The notes under the pieces are model-generated. The model was not told the origin of the DNA and did not search any database. It saw only the letters and a list, made by a program, of their open reading frames with translations. A stretch of DNA of 64,000 nt, taken from Chloroflexota bacterium (GTDB taxonomy: Bacteria; Chloroflexota; Anaerolineae; Anaerolineales; Villigracilaceae). Position numbers and translations under genes: made by a program. Shown one piece after another: positions 19,305 to 28,192 of this stretch; within the stretch, counting starts at the first letter, position 1; the number at the start of each line of letters is the position of its first letter. The DNA lies in NCBI GenBank assembly GCA_024224815.1, contig JAAENC010000128.1, positions 1-64,000 of the forward strand, in the 5' to 3' direction.

Positions 19305-19367
19305 GGAGGCTCCTTAGAAGATTTCGTTGAAAAAATTTCGACGTTTATTTTACCGCAAAGAAAGCTC

Positions 19368-19396
19368 TTGCCCTCTTTTTTTCAATATGGTATTAT
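19368..19396 (+). promoter_or_regulatory. Promoter of the TetR gene
   Basis: TTGCCC (19368-19373), 17 bp, TATTAT (19391-19396). The predicted transcription start lies just before the operator at 19409. Confidence 0.55.
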
Positions 19397-19408
19397 CTCG
19401 TATTGATA

Positions 19409-19426
19409 AGACCGACTGGTCGGTCT
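19409..19426. promoter_or_regulatory. TetR-type operator
   Basis: A perfect palindrome: AGACCGAC, two bases, GTCGGTCT, 10 bp before the start codon of the TetR gene and 12 bp after its -10 box. GACCG-n-CGGTC sites are typical of TetR-family repressors, so autorepression is very likely. Confidence 0.85.
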
Positions 19427-19436
19427 GTGTGATTCT

Positions 19437-20048
19437 ATGACAAATCTATCTGAAGAAACCCGCTCTCGTATTCTCGATGCCGCTGCCGATGTCTTTGCAG
19501 ACAAGGGCTATCACGATGCGCGTATGGATGAGATCGTTTCCGCATCAAAAACATCTAAAGGTGGTGTTTATCATCATTTCCCTAGTAAAAATTATATCTT
19601 TTTTGCGTTGATCGATAAATTTACCAAACTGCTCGAAGGGCGTTTATGTGCTACGATAGAAGAGGAAGAACATGGTTTAGAGCGCGTAGATGCGGCAATT
19701 AATATCTGTATGCAGACTTTTGGGCAGCATCGCGCCTTAGCGAAGATTGCACTTGTTCAAGCGGTGGGGCTGGGGGAGACTTTTGAAGAGAAAAGGCGTG
19801 AAATCAATGATCATTTTGCAAAGATCATTCAAAAATATCTTGACCAAGCAGTCGCAGATGGCAGTGTTGCGGAAGTGGATACAGAGGTTGTGGCAAGAGC
19901 ATGGATGGGTGCATTAAACGAAGTTGTTTTACGCTGGGTTTATACTGGCAGCCCTGACCCGGAGCGTGCAACGCCAGCTTTGCGCGCTTTGCTTTTGCGG
20001 AGTATTGGTGTTTCAGAAGAGAGAATTGCAGCATTAGATGAAAAATAA
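19437..20048 (+). CDS. TetR family transcriptional regulator
   Basis: 203 residues. N-terminal helix-turn-helix is standard: RILDAAADVFADKGYHDARMDEI, then SKGGVYHHFPSKNYIF. The C-terminal domain is the usual variable helical ligand pocket. An operator lies immediately upstream, so it probably controls itself and the downstream ABC importer, whose first gene starts 52 bp after its stop. The ligand is unknown. Confidence 0.9.
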   Translation: MTNLSEETRSRILDAAADVFADKGYHDARMDEIVSASKTSKGGVYHHFPSKNYIFFALIDKFTKLLEGRLCATIEEEEHGLERVDAAINICMQTFGQHRALAKIALVQAVGLGETFEEKRREINDHFAKIIQKYLDQAVADGSVAEVDTEVVARAWMGALNEVVLRWVYTGSPDPERATPALRALLLRSIGVSEERIAALDEK

Positions 20049-20100
20049 TTACGCAAATATTTTTGTGTTGCGTAAAATAAAAAATAGAGAGGTCTATACA

Positions 20101-21138
20101 ATGAAACGTACTACCTTTTTGGGAATTGCCTTTGTGCTTTCCCTCAGTCTTATTTTAGGCGCTTGCACGCCAAAAGCCGATGAAAATGCACCTGTTTCAG
20201 GAGAGGTTAGCGTTAATCCTGATACTGGTGAAGTCGAAAGCGAAGAAGGCGATGTTGAAGAAAGCGATGAAAACCCCACGCTGAGAATTGCCGTTCTTCC
20301 CATTATTGATACGCTCCCGCTTTTCCTTGCTCAAGAAGAAGCTCTTTTTGAAACCTATGATCTAAATGTTGAGCTGATTCCTGTTTCTTCTGCACCGGAG
20401 TTGAGCCAAATGGTTGCCTCCGGGCAGGCAGACGGCATGATCACTGATGGTTTAACCGTTGCCTTCTTCAACAAAGAAGAAATACAAATGCAAATTGTGC
20501 GTTATGCACAGAGACCAACAGCCGACACAGGACACTTCTTTATTCTCGGGGCAAAAGATAGTGGTATCACCACCCCAGCCGATCTTAAGGGCGTTGAAAT
20601 CGGTATTTCAGAAGGAACGATTATCGAATATGTCACAGATCGTCTCCTTGAAAAAGAAGGCTTTGATGCAGATGAGATCCAAACCATTGCTGTACCAAAA
20701 ATCCCAGATCGTATGGCCTTATTAGGCTCCGGTGAACTCAAAGCAGCCGTATTGCCAGATCCGCTTGCTTCTTTGGCCGTTTCTCAAGGCGCAACAATCG
20801 TTCTTGACGACACCCAAAGCCCAGAATATGGTGCCAGTGTCTACGTTTTCAGCAAAAAGATAATTGATGAAAATCCCGAAGCCATCCGTGATTTTGTCGA
20901 AGTGATTGATACCGCAGTTATTTTCCTGGAAGAAGAGCCGGAAGAATATGGCTATGTTTTAGAAAATAGACAACTTGTTCCTGCCCCCTTGCTTTCGGGC
21001 TACGTTATCCCTCCTTTTCCTTCAGGCATTTACAGTGAAGCAGAATGGGCAGATACCCTCGCTTGGGCGCAAGCTAAAGGATTATTATCCGTCAATATCC
21101 CTTACGAAGACGCGGTCAATAGCAGCTTCATACCCTAA
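20101..21138 (+). CDS. ABC importer substrate-binding lipoprotein (NMT1/SsuA-like)
   Basis: 345 residues. The signal peptide ends in the lipobox LILGAC (Cys about residue 22). After an acidic linker of 40 residues comes a periplasmic-binding fold of the NMT1/SsuA class (LRIAVLPIIDTLPLFLAQEEALFE; SEGTIIEYVTDRLLEK). Such proteins bind pyrimidine precursors, sulfonates, nitrate or similar small molecules; which one cannot be told. ATG 20101 is chosen because the lipoprotein signal starts there, with GAGAGG upstream. It is followed by a terminator and then the ATPase and permease of the same transporter. Confidence 0.85.
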   Translation: MKRTTFLGIAFVLSLSLILGACTPKADENAPVSGEVSVNPDTGEVESEEGDVEESDENPTLRIAVLPIIDTLPLFLAQEEALFETYDLNVELIPVSSAPELSQMVASGQADGMITDGLTVAFFNKEEIQMQIVRYAQRPTADTGHFFILGAKDSGITTPADLKGVEIGISEGTIIEYVTDRLLEKEGFDADEIQTIAVPKIPDRMALLGSGELKAAVLPDPLASLAVSQGATIVLDDTQSPEYGASVYVFSKKIIDENPEAIRDFVEVIDTAVIFLEEEPEEYGYVLENRQLVPAPLLSGYVIPPFPSGIYSEAEWADTLAWAQAKGLLSVNIPYEDAVNSSFIP

Positions 21139-21160
21139 AGCTTATACTTAGGATACAATC

Positions 21161-21192
21161 AAGAGGCTGGGAGATCCCCAGCCTCTTTTTTT
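21161..21192 (+). terminator. Terminator inside the importer operon
   Basis: AAGAGGCTGGG, loop, CCCAGCCTCTT and a T run. The ATPase start codon is 2 bp beyond the T run, so readthrough or a leaderless start is needed for that gene. Confidence 0.88.
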
Positions 21193-21194
21193 AT

Positions 21195-21962
21195 ATGATG
21201 ATCACTCTCCAAAAGCTTAATTTTTCCTACCCCAATACATCCCCCGTTTTTCAAAATTTTGACTGGCAGGTTCAGCGCGGTGAGCGATGGGCATTGCTCG
21301 GCCCCTCAGGTTGTGGTAAAACAACTTTACTCTATATTTTGGCAGGCTTGCGCTTCCCTACGACTGGAAAACTCCTTATAGATGGAGAAAAAATCACCCG
21401 TCCTCGCCCCCAATCAGGATTAATTCTACAAGAATATGGATTATTGCCTTGGGCTACAGTCCGAGAAAATGTCGAGCTGGGATTGCGCGTCCGTGGCTTT
21501 TACGGGGCAGATGGAATCCACGCCCCGCGCGGCGAAACGCCCGTGAATTTAGACGTGCTACCGCTACTCAAAGAACTCCGACTAGATGCATTAACCGATA
21601 AATACCCATCCCAAATATCTGGGGGGCAACGTCAACGTACAGCCATTGCCCGAACATTAATCCTTAACCCAGACCTGCTCCTAATGGACGAACCATTCTC
21701 CTCCCTCGATGCCCTCACCCGCGCCGATTTACAAAATCTAACGCTCAAGCTCTGCAACGAGAAAAATCTAACGCTCATCATGGTCACGCACGCCATTGAA
21801 GAAGCCGCAATTATGGGAAATAAAATTCTTCTTCTGGGCAACCCGCCAAATATAGAGCCTGTCATTATCAATAATCCAAATGTAGAGAAAGAAGGCTATC
21901 GTGATAGCCAAGCCTATACAGAACTTTGTCAGGATTTACGCCAAAGGATGGAAAAAGCATGA
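21195..21962 (+). CDS. ABC importer ATP-binding protein (SsuB/TauB-like)
   Basis: 255 residues. Walker A GPSGCGKTTL, Q-loop LILQEYGLLPWATV, signature ISGGQRQRTAIART, Walker B LLLMDEPFSSLDAL, H-loop VTHAIEEA: the pattern of the sulfonate/nitrate/pyrimidine importer ATPases. Two ATGs in a row (21195 and 21198) follow directly on the terminator T run. The stop overlaps the permease start (ATGA). Confidence 0.9.
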   Translation: MMITLQKLNFSYPNTSPVFQNFDWQVQRGERWALLGPSGCGKTTLLYILAGLRFPTTGKLLIDGEKITRPRPQSGLILQEYGLLPWATVRENVELGLRVRGFYGADGIHAPRGETPVNLDVLPLLKELRLDALTDKYPSQISGGQRQRTAIARTLILNPDLLLMDEPFSSLDALTRADLQNLTLKLCNEKNLTLIMVTHAIEEAAIMGNKILLLGNPPNIEPVIINNPNVEKEGYRDSQAYTELCQDLRQRMEKA

Positions 21963-22702
21963 AAAAACGAGATGTTTTTTTTGCCTCTATAGCGATCCTT
22001 TTTTTCTGGCAAATTTCGGCATTAATCGTTGATCGAAATATCCTCCCCTCCCCTATTCTTGTGATCGAAGTTTTCTTCAAAGAGCTTTTCAATGGGAAAA
22101 TGCTTGAACATGCCGCAGCAAGTCTTTGGCGTGTTATGGCGGGGATGTTTCTCTCCGTTGCGCTTGCTGCGCCCGTAGGACTTATTTTGGGACAATCAAA
22201 GAAACTTAATCGCTTTTTTTCCCCCGTAATTTATTTGCTCTACCCTATTCCAAAAGTGGTGCTTGTGCCTATCGTTTTGCTTTTTCTCGGCATTGGTGAC
22301 TTACCTAAAATCGTCATTATTTTCATGATTCTCTTCTTCCAGATTTTGGTACTTGTCCGAGACCAAGCGACTGCATTGCCCATGGAATTGATCCAGTCGG
22401 TGCAGAGTTTGGGTGCAGGGAGACGAGCTTTATTCCGATTTGTTTATTTGCCCGCGTCTTTGCCCGCTATTCTGACAGCCCTCCGTCAATCGGTGGGAAC
22501 AGCGGTAGCCGTTCTCTATATTGCAGAGCTTTTTGCCACCCAGCGTGGACTTGGCTACTATATCTATTTTAACGGGAGCACCCTTTTCGATTATCCCGCT
22601 ATGTATGCAGGTGTTTTGGCGATGAGCTTGTTGGGTTTGGGACTTTATTTCACTGTAGATTGGTTTGAGCGTCGGCTTTGCAAGTGGCAGTTTGCGGAAT
22701 AA
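21959..22702 (+). CDS. ABC importer permease (SsuC-like)
   Basis: 247 residues, about six membrane segments, binding-protein-dependent permease with the coupling segment SVQSLGAGRRALFRFVYLPASLPAI (an EAA loop). ATG 21959 overlaps the ATPase stop by 4 nt; an in-frame ATG upstream at 21926 lies inside the ATPase gene and is rejected. Together with the genes at 20101 and 21195 it completes a three-part importer. Confidence 0.88.
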   Translation: MKKRDVFFASIAILFFWQISALIVDRNILPSPILVIEVFFKELFNGKMLEHAAASLWRVMAGMFLSVALAAPVGLILGQSKKLNRFFSPVIYLLYPIPKVVLVPIVLLFLGIGDLPKIVIIFMILFFQILVLVRDQATALPMELIQSVQSLGAGRRALFRFVYLPASLPAILTALRQSVGTAVAVLYIAELFATQRGLGYYIYFNGSTLFDYPAMYAGVLAMSLLGLGLYFTVDWFERRLCKWQFAE

Positions 22703-22729
22703 AAAAGATGGCTATGGAAGCCATCTTTT
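22703..22729. terminator. Bidirectional terminator
   Basis: AAAAGATGGCT, loop ATGGA, AGCCATCTTTT between convergent permease and menA genes. Confidence 0.75.
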
Positions 22730-22752
22730 GAAGAGAAATAATTTCGGAAAAC

Positions 22753-23655
22753 TTAGAAAGTTTTTGCCAGAAATATCCCCATAAAAAACAAAATACTATA
22801 TATTAAAGCGATTTTTCCCGTTCCTGCCAGCGCTTCATTAAGCGGACGACCTGTTTCGTTAAGTACGGTCTGAGCAACTTTCCAAGCAAGGGGAAGTGAG
22901 AGCCAGACCAAAAGCGTCCAGACGGGAGCGATGCGCATCCAGATCAGGAGGGGGAGGATGAGATAGGAAATCCCTAAAAGGATAATATATTCGATTCGTG
23001 TGGCTGGTATGCCCATCCGCACTGCAGTTGTGATTTTGCCTGCAGCTTTGTCTACATCTATATCACGGAGGTTGTTGACGACAAGAATATTTACGATCAA
23101 TAATCCGATGGGGATAGACATCCACCACGTGGCGGAGGAAGTGGATAATGTCTGAACATAATATGTTCCAACAACAGCGGCAACGCCAAAATAGAGAAAA
23201 ACGAAAATATCGCCCAAGCCTTTGTCGCTAATCGGGCCGGTATAAGCGATTGCGGCAAAAATAGCAGTTAAGCCAATCAGTAAAATTGCCCAGCCAGCAA
23301 CGATGATGAGATAAACGCCGATAAGAGCGGCAAGCGCAAAAGTGATCCACATTCCCTTTTGCACTTCTTTGGGCGTGAGTAAACCCGCTTGTGTGACGCG
23401 CAGAGGGCCAAGACGCTCTTTACTTTCGGCGCCGCGGAGATAATCGAAGACGTCGTTAGCAAGATTGCTGCCAATTTGGAGGAGTATCGCGCCAATAAAA
23501 GCGGCAAAAGCAGGAAAAAATGAAAATGCGCCATCATAATAAGCGAGAGCAGACCCGGTAATTACGCCAGCGCCAGCAGCAGGGAGTGTTTTGGGCCGAA
23601 TGGCAAGCAGCCAGATTTGGGCTTTATTTAAGTTTTGTGGGGTTTCAGAATTCAT
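22753..23655 (-). CDS. menA: 1,4-dihydroxy-2-naphthoate polyprenyltransferase (UbiA family)
   Basis: 300 residues with about eight membrane segments. It attaches the polyprenyl tail to DHNA in menaquinone synthesis. The first Asp-rich motif is NLANDVFDYLRG near residue 67; the second is NLRDIDVDKAAGK near 193. The opening WLLAIRPKTLPAA is typical of MenA. The downstream position in lspA-rluD-menA is unusual, but the short gap of 9 bp after rluD suggests one transcript. Menaquinone is thus the probable quinone of this organism. Confidence 0.85.
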   Translation of the reverse strand: MNSETPQNLNKAQIWLLAIRPKTLPAAGAGVITGSALAYYDGAFSFFPAFAAFIGAILLQIGSNLANDVFDYLRGAESKERLGPLRVTQAGLLTPKEVQKGMWITFALAALIGVYLIIVAGWAILLIGLTAIFAAIAYTGPISDKGLGDIFVFLYFGVAAVVGTYYVQTLSTSSATWWMSIPIGLLIVNILVVNNLRDIDVDKAAGKITTAVRMGIPATRIEYIILLGISYLILPLLIWMRIAPVWTLLVWLSLPLAWKVAQTVLNETGRPLNEALAGTGKIALIYSILFFMGIFLAKTF

Positions 23656-23664
23656 AGGGGAAAA

Positions 23665-24585
23665 CTATAGTCGCAACTCGGCAAGCACATTTTCTAGCTC
23701 TTCAGGGAGCGGTGCTTCAAAGGTGCGGGCTTCTTTTTCCTTGGGCAAAATAATGGTTAAGCGAGCGGCGTGCAAAAATTGGCGCGGCACTTTCACTTTT
23801 TGCTTTCGGCGACCGTAAAGTGTATCGCCCGCGACGGGCGCGCCGACAAAAGCACAATGTAAACGAATTTGGTGCGTGCGTCCTGTAAGAATAGAGACTT
23901 CTAGCAATGTGTGGTCTTCAAAACTTTCGAGCGTTTTATATTCGCTGATCGCCTCGCGCCCTTTGCCGAGTTTGGCTATAGCCATTTTCTTGCGGTGAGC
24001 AGGGTCACGCCCAACTGGGGCCTCGACCCGTCCGATTGGGGTTGGGGGCGCACCATCGACCAAGGCCAAATAGCTCTTTTTTACGGAGCGTGCCATAAAT
24101 TGCTCTTGCAGCCATTGCATGGCTTTATCGTTTTTTGCCATGATAATGATGCCAGAAGTGTCTTTGTCAAGGCGATGCACAACGCCAGGGCGAATTTCTC
24201 CGCCGATCCCTTCCATTTCAGGGGCGTGGGCAAGCGCGGCGTGAACGAGCGTTCCAGTGGCGTGACCAGCAGAGGGGTGAACGACCATATCGGCAGCTTT
24301 ATTGATAACGAGAACATCGCTATTTTCGAAAATAATATCGAGGGGGATATTTTCCGGAATCAGTTCGGTTTCTTGTGCAGCGGGGATGCGGAGAATAATT
24401 TTTGCACCTTGCGAGAGTTTTAGACCATTCTTTTTGGCAATATTGCCATTTACAGTAACCATCTCTTTTGCGATGAGATTCTGCAAGCGCGTGCGCGTAT
24501 AGTCGGGCAGTTCTTTAACGAGAAAATGATCGAGACGGGCTTCTTTTTTATCGGTATATTCTAATTTGATGATTTGGTCGTCCAT
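23665..24585 (-). CDS. rluD: Ribosomal large subunit pseudouridine synthase D
   Basis: 306 residues: S4 RNA-binding domain (ARLDHFLVKELPDYTRTRLQ) at the N-terminus, then an RluA-type catalytic domain with the active-site Asp in HRLDKDTSG near residue 138. It modifies uridines of 23S rRNA. The start overlaps the lspA stop by 1 nt (TAATG), the classic lspA-rluD arrangement. Confidence 0.93.
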   Translation of the reverse strand: MDDQIIKLEYTDKKEARLDHFLVKELPDYTRTRLQNLIAKEMVTVNGNIAKKNGLKLSQGAKIILRIPAAQETELIPENIPLDIIFENSDVLVINKAADMVVHPSAGHATGTLVHAALAHAPEMEGIGGEIRPGVVHRLDKDTSGIIIMAKNDKAMQWLQEQFMARSVKKSYLALVDGAPPTPIGRVEAPVGRDPAHRKKMAIAKLGKGREAISEYKTLESFEDHTLLEVSILTGRTHQIRLHCAFVGAPVAGDTLYGRRKQKVKVPRQFLHAARLTIILPKEKEARTFEAPLPEELENVLAELRL

Positions 24586-25136
24586 TAAATGGAATCCTCT
24601 ATCCCCAAGCGCGGTTCCGCTTCCTGTTCATTTTCGGGATCGCTCTCCTTTTGGGCGCGGTCACGTTTCTCCATTATCCAGATGCCGAGGAGCATTATCG
24701 CTGTCCCAACGCTGATGCTGGCATCCGCGACGTTGAAAACAGCGAAATTCCCGACTGAAATCCAGTCTGTAACGACCCCTTCAAAGAAGAGTCTGTCTAC
24801 GAGATTACCAACTGCACCACCTAATTGCATGGCTAGGGCGAGGCGTAGAAAAGAGTCTTCTTCCTCGATTTCGCGATAAAACCAAATAATGGCTATGGCG
24901 ACAAAAAAGGCGAGGATTGTGAATACCTGCGGGATGCCTTGGAAGATTCCAAAAGCTGCGCCTGTATTATGCCAGTGAACGATACGAAAATACTCTCCGA
25001 GATGCTCCCAGTTTTCGGGTAGCCATATTCCGCCTGAAGGGATGTTGCTGCGAACGAGATGTTTTGTCCATTGATCGAGAGCAATAATGATGCCCGAAAC
25101 GATGAAAAGGAATGAATAATTGCGTGTGACTTTCAA
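24585..25136 (-). CDS. lspA: Lipoprotein signal peptidase (signal peptidase II)
   Basis: 183 residues, four membrane segments. Catalytic aspartates are in GAVGNLVDR and FNVADASI. It cleaves the signal peptide of prolipoproteins such as the many lipoproteins encoded here. The C-terminal 25 residues form a charged Glu-rich tail. First gene of the operon with rluD and menA. Confidence 0.95.
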   Translation of the reverse strand: MKVTRNYSFLFIVSGIIIALDQWTKHLVRSNIPSGGIWLPENWEHLGEYFRIVHWHNTGAAFGIFQGIPQVFTILAFFVAIAIIWFYREIEEEDSFLRLALAMQLGGAVGNLVDRLFFEGVVTDWISVGNFAVFNVADASISVGTAIMLLGIWIMEKRDRAQKESDPENEQEAEPRLGIEDSI

Positions 25137-25192
25137 GTTTTTCTCCTGAGTTTTATTTATGTGTTTGGCTTTTCGGCCAAAGGCCTCTTATT

Positions 25193-25918
25193 CTACCCTA
25201 AAGCTGAAAAAAGCATCTTTATCCCGCCAAGAAAAAGTACGATGGCCAAGAGTTTTTTGATGATTGGGCTAGGGAGTTTTTTGCTGCCATATTCTGCGCC
25301 GATCCAACCACCTATGAGAACAGCAATGCCCCAATAAATGATTTGTGGTGGGAAGTGGAGATTGCTGCTCCAATGCCCAACAAAGCCGGAGAGCGAGTTT
25401 ACAAGCACAAACATGCTGGATAAAGCAGCTGCTTCTTTAATTGTTGTCCAGCCCATTAAAAGGATGAGGGGACCGAGAAAGATCGCTCCACCAACGCCCG
25501 TGATGCCAGAGAGAAATCCGATAATTGCACCACTAAGCAGGGCTGCCCAAATAGGAGGGGGAGATGGCTCTTTTTCATTTAGTGACTGGGCTGCAATAAA
25601 GATGCGTGTTGCGGCGTAAATTAAAATAATGCCAACGATGCCTTTGTAGATCGCGCCATCGAGATTTAGCCGCCCTCCAAGAAAGGCAAGGGGAATGGAT
25701 GTTAGTGCAAAGGGTAAAAATAGCCGCCATCTGAAATGACCAGCGCGAGTGTATTTATAAGAACCAATGGAGGTGACGATGATATTTAATCCCAGTGCGA
25801 TGGGTTTCATAATGGTTGGATCTGTGTTAAATAGACCCATTAGAGCGAGGTAACCTGAACCTCCGCCGTGCCCGACAGAAGCGTAGAGAAGCGCGATGAT
25901 AAAGATAAGGAAAGGCAT
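25193..25918 (-). CDS. TSUP family (TauE/SafE) membrane permease
   Basis: 241 residues, about eight membrane segments. The two TSUP signatures are visible: ASVGHGGGSGYLAL near the N-terminus and GFLSGITGVGGAIFLGP near residue 135. Members export sulfite, sulfoacetate or related organosulfur ions. It lies just upstream of lspA in the same direction, 56 bp away, and may be transcribed with it or alone. Confidence 0.87.
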   Translation of the reverse strand: MPFLIFIIALLYASVGHGGGSGYLALMGLFNTDPTIMKPIALGLNIIVTSIGSYKYTRAGHFRWRLFLPFALTSIPLAFLGGRLNLDGAIYKGIVGIILIYAATRIFIAAQSLNEKEPSPPPIWAALLSGAIIGFLSGITGVGGAIFLGPLILLMGWTTIKEAAALSSMFVLVNSLSGFVGHWSSNLHFPPQIIYWGIAVLIGGWIGAEYGSKKLPSPIIKKLLAIVLFLGGIKMLFSALG

Positions 25919-25974
25919 GTGTTTTGATCTCTTGGGTAAAGAAATATTGATAGTGGTACAAACTATATGTTATG

Positions 25975-26076
25975 AATTTGCGAGCGGAGCTTGCGAAGCG
26001 AAGCAATCTCAGCAAATTTAGAGTAAATCTATTATTGTGAGATTGCTTCGTCGGGCTACCGCCCTCCTCGCAAAAT
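25975..26076. repeat. REP-like inverted repeat, family 1
   Basis: TTTGCGAGCGGAGC...GCGAAGCAATCTC is mirrored by GAGATTGCTTCGTCG...CTCGCAAAA around a 25-bp centre. Largest copy of the family also seen at 10751 and 4070. It fills most of the 345-bp gap 25919-26263; the rest holds a TATAAT box at 26167-26172 and nothing else recognisable. Confidence 0.8.
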
Positions 26077-26263
26077 CACTTGTCATTTATTCTGATCCAC
26101 TATCAAAATATTAAATAAGCAAAGACATATTGTACTCTTAAGCTGCTAGGAGTTGGTGCCATGCGCTATAATAAGTACGCAAAATCACAATCTTCTTGCC
26201 TTTTGTTATGTTCTATGTTAAAACTAGTAAAAGTCAGACGACTATCCACTGGTGAAGCTATTT

Positions 26264-26986
26264 ATGATGCTTGTGACCCGTTCTAAATCGATTGTTGACC
26301 AAGTAAATGAAGTGCTTCGCGAGAGAATTCGTGCGGCAACCTATGCCCCTGGGATTCGCTTGCCCTCTGAGAACAACTTGGCAAAAGAATTCGGGGTTAG
26401 TAGAGCAACCGTAAGAACGGTTTTAGCAAAATTATCAGTAGAAGGTCTGATAATAAGACGGCAAGGGGACGGTACTTATGTCAACGAACGCATTCAAGAA
26501 GTAAATACACACCTCGGGGGCTTGTGGGATTTTAGCCGTCTCATTGAAAGCAGTGGATATTCTGCATCAATTAAGGCTTTGTCTTTACAAGAAACTAGAG
26601 CCACAGAAGAAGATGCACATAATTTAGCCATAAAACCGGGGGAAAAACTTTTATGGATGGAGCGTCTTTTTTTAGCAGATGAAACTCCAGTTGTTTTAGC
26701 AAATAATTATATCCCGCGCTCTTTTCTTAATTGCGCTATCAATGAAGTCAACGGACAATTACCCATTCGTGAAATTTTACAATTATATTTTCAGCAAAGA
26801 ATTTCTTTCGCAGTTACAGAAATTTCTTCAAGTAAGAATCTCGAGGCTTCCAGAAAGCTGGAAAACAAATTATCATTGAACCTGAAAATGACATTTTACA
26901 GCGAAGAGAACCAACCTTTGGCTTTAGGCAATAGTTATTTTAACGACACTTTTTTGCGTCTGCGCTTGGTACAAGCTTGGGCGTAG
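26264..26986 (+). CDS. GntR family regulator (HutC/UTRA subfamily)
   Basis: About 240 residues. The winged-helix domain is clear: LRERIRAATYAPGIRLPSE, then EFGVSRATVRTVLAKL and a wing (RRQGDGTYVNE). The C-terminal UTRA ligand domain follows (LLWMERLFLADETPVVLANNYI). The start is one of two adjacent ATGs (26264/26267); an upstream in-frame GTG at 26252 is less likely. It stands 60 bp before the nucleoside ABC operon and probably controls it in response to a nucleoside or sugar. Confidence 0.85.
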   Translation: MMLVTRSKSIVDQVNEVLRERIRAATYAPGIRLPSENNLAKEFGVSRATVRTVLAKLSVEGLIIRRQGDGTYVNERIQEVNTHLGGLWDFSRLIESSGYSASIKALSLQETRATEEDAHNLAIKPGEKLLWMERLFLADETPVVLANNYIPRSFLNCAINEVNGQLPIREILQLYFQQRISFAVTEISSSKNLEASRKLENKLSLNLKMTFYSEENQPLALGNSYFNDTFLRLRLVQAWA

Positions 26987-27046
26987 GCATATTTTTTAGG
27001 AACCAGCTTGTTTTTTTAGGTTCTTCGGAGGAGGCACCACCCACTC

Positions 27047-28192
27047 ATGCGATCTAGACTAAACTCTTTATTTGATTCGCTTTTGCCCGTTTTGGCAACT
27101 TTTGCTGCTCTTGCTGTAGGGGCTGTGATGTTGATCATTTTGCGCGTTAATCCAGCTGAAGCCTATGGCGCCCTTTGGGAAGGTGCCTTTGGTAGCACGA
27201 ATGCAATGGCAGAGACCTTGGTTAAAGCGACGCCGCTTTTGCTTGTTGGTTTAGGTATTTGTATTGCTTTTCGTGCAAGCGTAATCAATATTGGGGGCGA
27301 AGGACAAATGATCATTGGCGGCATTCTTGCCACGCAAGTTGGTCTAACTTTTACCGAAGCACCCGGCTGGCTGGTTATTATCCTCGCAATTTTTGCAGGT
27401 TTTATTGGTGGGGCTATCTGGGGTGGTATTCCAGGTTTACTTAAAGCATATTTTCGGGTCAATGAAATTCTTAGCACAGTAATGATGAACGCAATCGCCG
27501 TTCAGCTCATGAACTTCCTCTTGCGCGGACCTATGATCGACCCCGCCCAAGCCGAAAAAGCCTCCAAAATTCCACAGACAGCGCGTCTTCTTGATGCTTT
27601 TCGTTTGCCCCGTCTGGCGCCCACACGACTCCACGTTGGATTTCTAATTGCCATAGTTCTAGCCATTGTGGTTTATATCCTTCTTTGGCGCACTACGCTG
27701 GGATATCGTATCCGTGCAGTAGGGCAGAATCCACACGCTTCCCGTTATGGCGGCATTCGTGTTCGTCGACGTATCGTAACGGCCCTGCTTCTAAGTGGTG
27801 CCCTTGCCGGACTAGCCGGAGCCATTCAAGTTTACGGCGTTAATTATCGTATGATCACAGACGGCTCTGCATCCGGATTTACGGGCAGTGCTGGCTTTAA
27901 CGGTATTGTGGCAGCACTATTTGGGCAACTTCATCCTATTGGTACAATCCCTGCGGCAATTTTCTTTGGCGCATTGCTTGTCGGTGCAAATAAAATGCAG
28001 CGTGTTGTTCAAATCCCCTCTGCGCTTATTATTGCCCTAAATGGTCTGATCGTTGTCTTTGTTGTCAGCAGCGCGATTTGGCGAAAACGTAGACAGCGCA
28101 GGCGAGTTTCTGTTGAAAATGATGAAGAGAATACTCTGCCACCTGATCTCGGAGCAAATGTACCTTCACCAGAGGAGGCACAAATATCATGA
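27047..28192 (+). CDS. Nucleoside-type ABC importer, permease 1 (BMP class)
   Basis: 381 residues, about nine or ten membrane segments. The signature INIGGEGQMIIGG near residue 84 is typical of YufP/NupP permeases, and FRASVIN precedes it. A strong GGAGGAGG lies upstream of ATG 27047. A charged C-terminal tail of about 35 residues is added. The stop overlaps the second permease by 4 nt (ATGA). Confidence 0.9.
   Translation: MRSRLNSLFDSLLPVLATFAALAVGAVMLIILRVNPAEAYGALWEGAFGSTNAMAETLVKATPLLLVGLGICIAFRASVINIGGEGQMIIGGILATQVGLTFTEAPGWLVIILAIFAGFIGGAIWGGIPGLLKAYFRVNEILSTVMMNAIAVQLMNFLLRGPMIDPAQAEKASKIPQTARLLDAFRLPRLAPTRLHVGFLIAIVLAIVVYILLWRTTLGYRIRAVGQNPHASRYGGIRVRRRIVTALLLSGALAGLAGAIQVYGVNYRMITDGSASGFTGSAGFNGIVAALFGQLHPIGTIPAAIFFGALLVGANKMQRVVQIPSALIIALNGLIVVFVVSSAIWRKRRQRRRVSVENDEENTLPPDLGANVPSPEEAQIS

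Noticed and set aside
23911-24423. 170-residue plus-strand frame
   Set aside because: Antisense to rluD, whose S4 and catalytic motifs are intact.
26144-26172. Full sigma-70 promoter upstream of the GntR gene
   Set aside because: A TATAAT box is present at 26167, but no acceptable -35 box lies 16-18 bp upstream, so only the -10 is noted.
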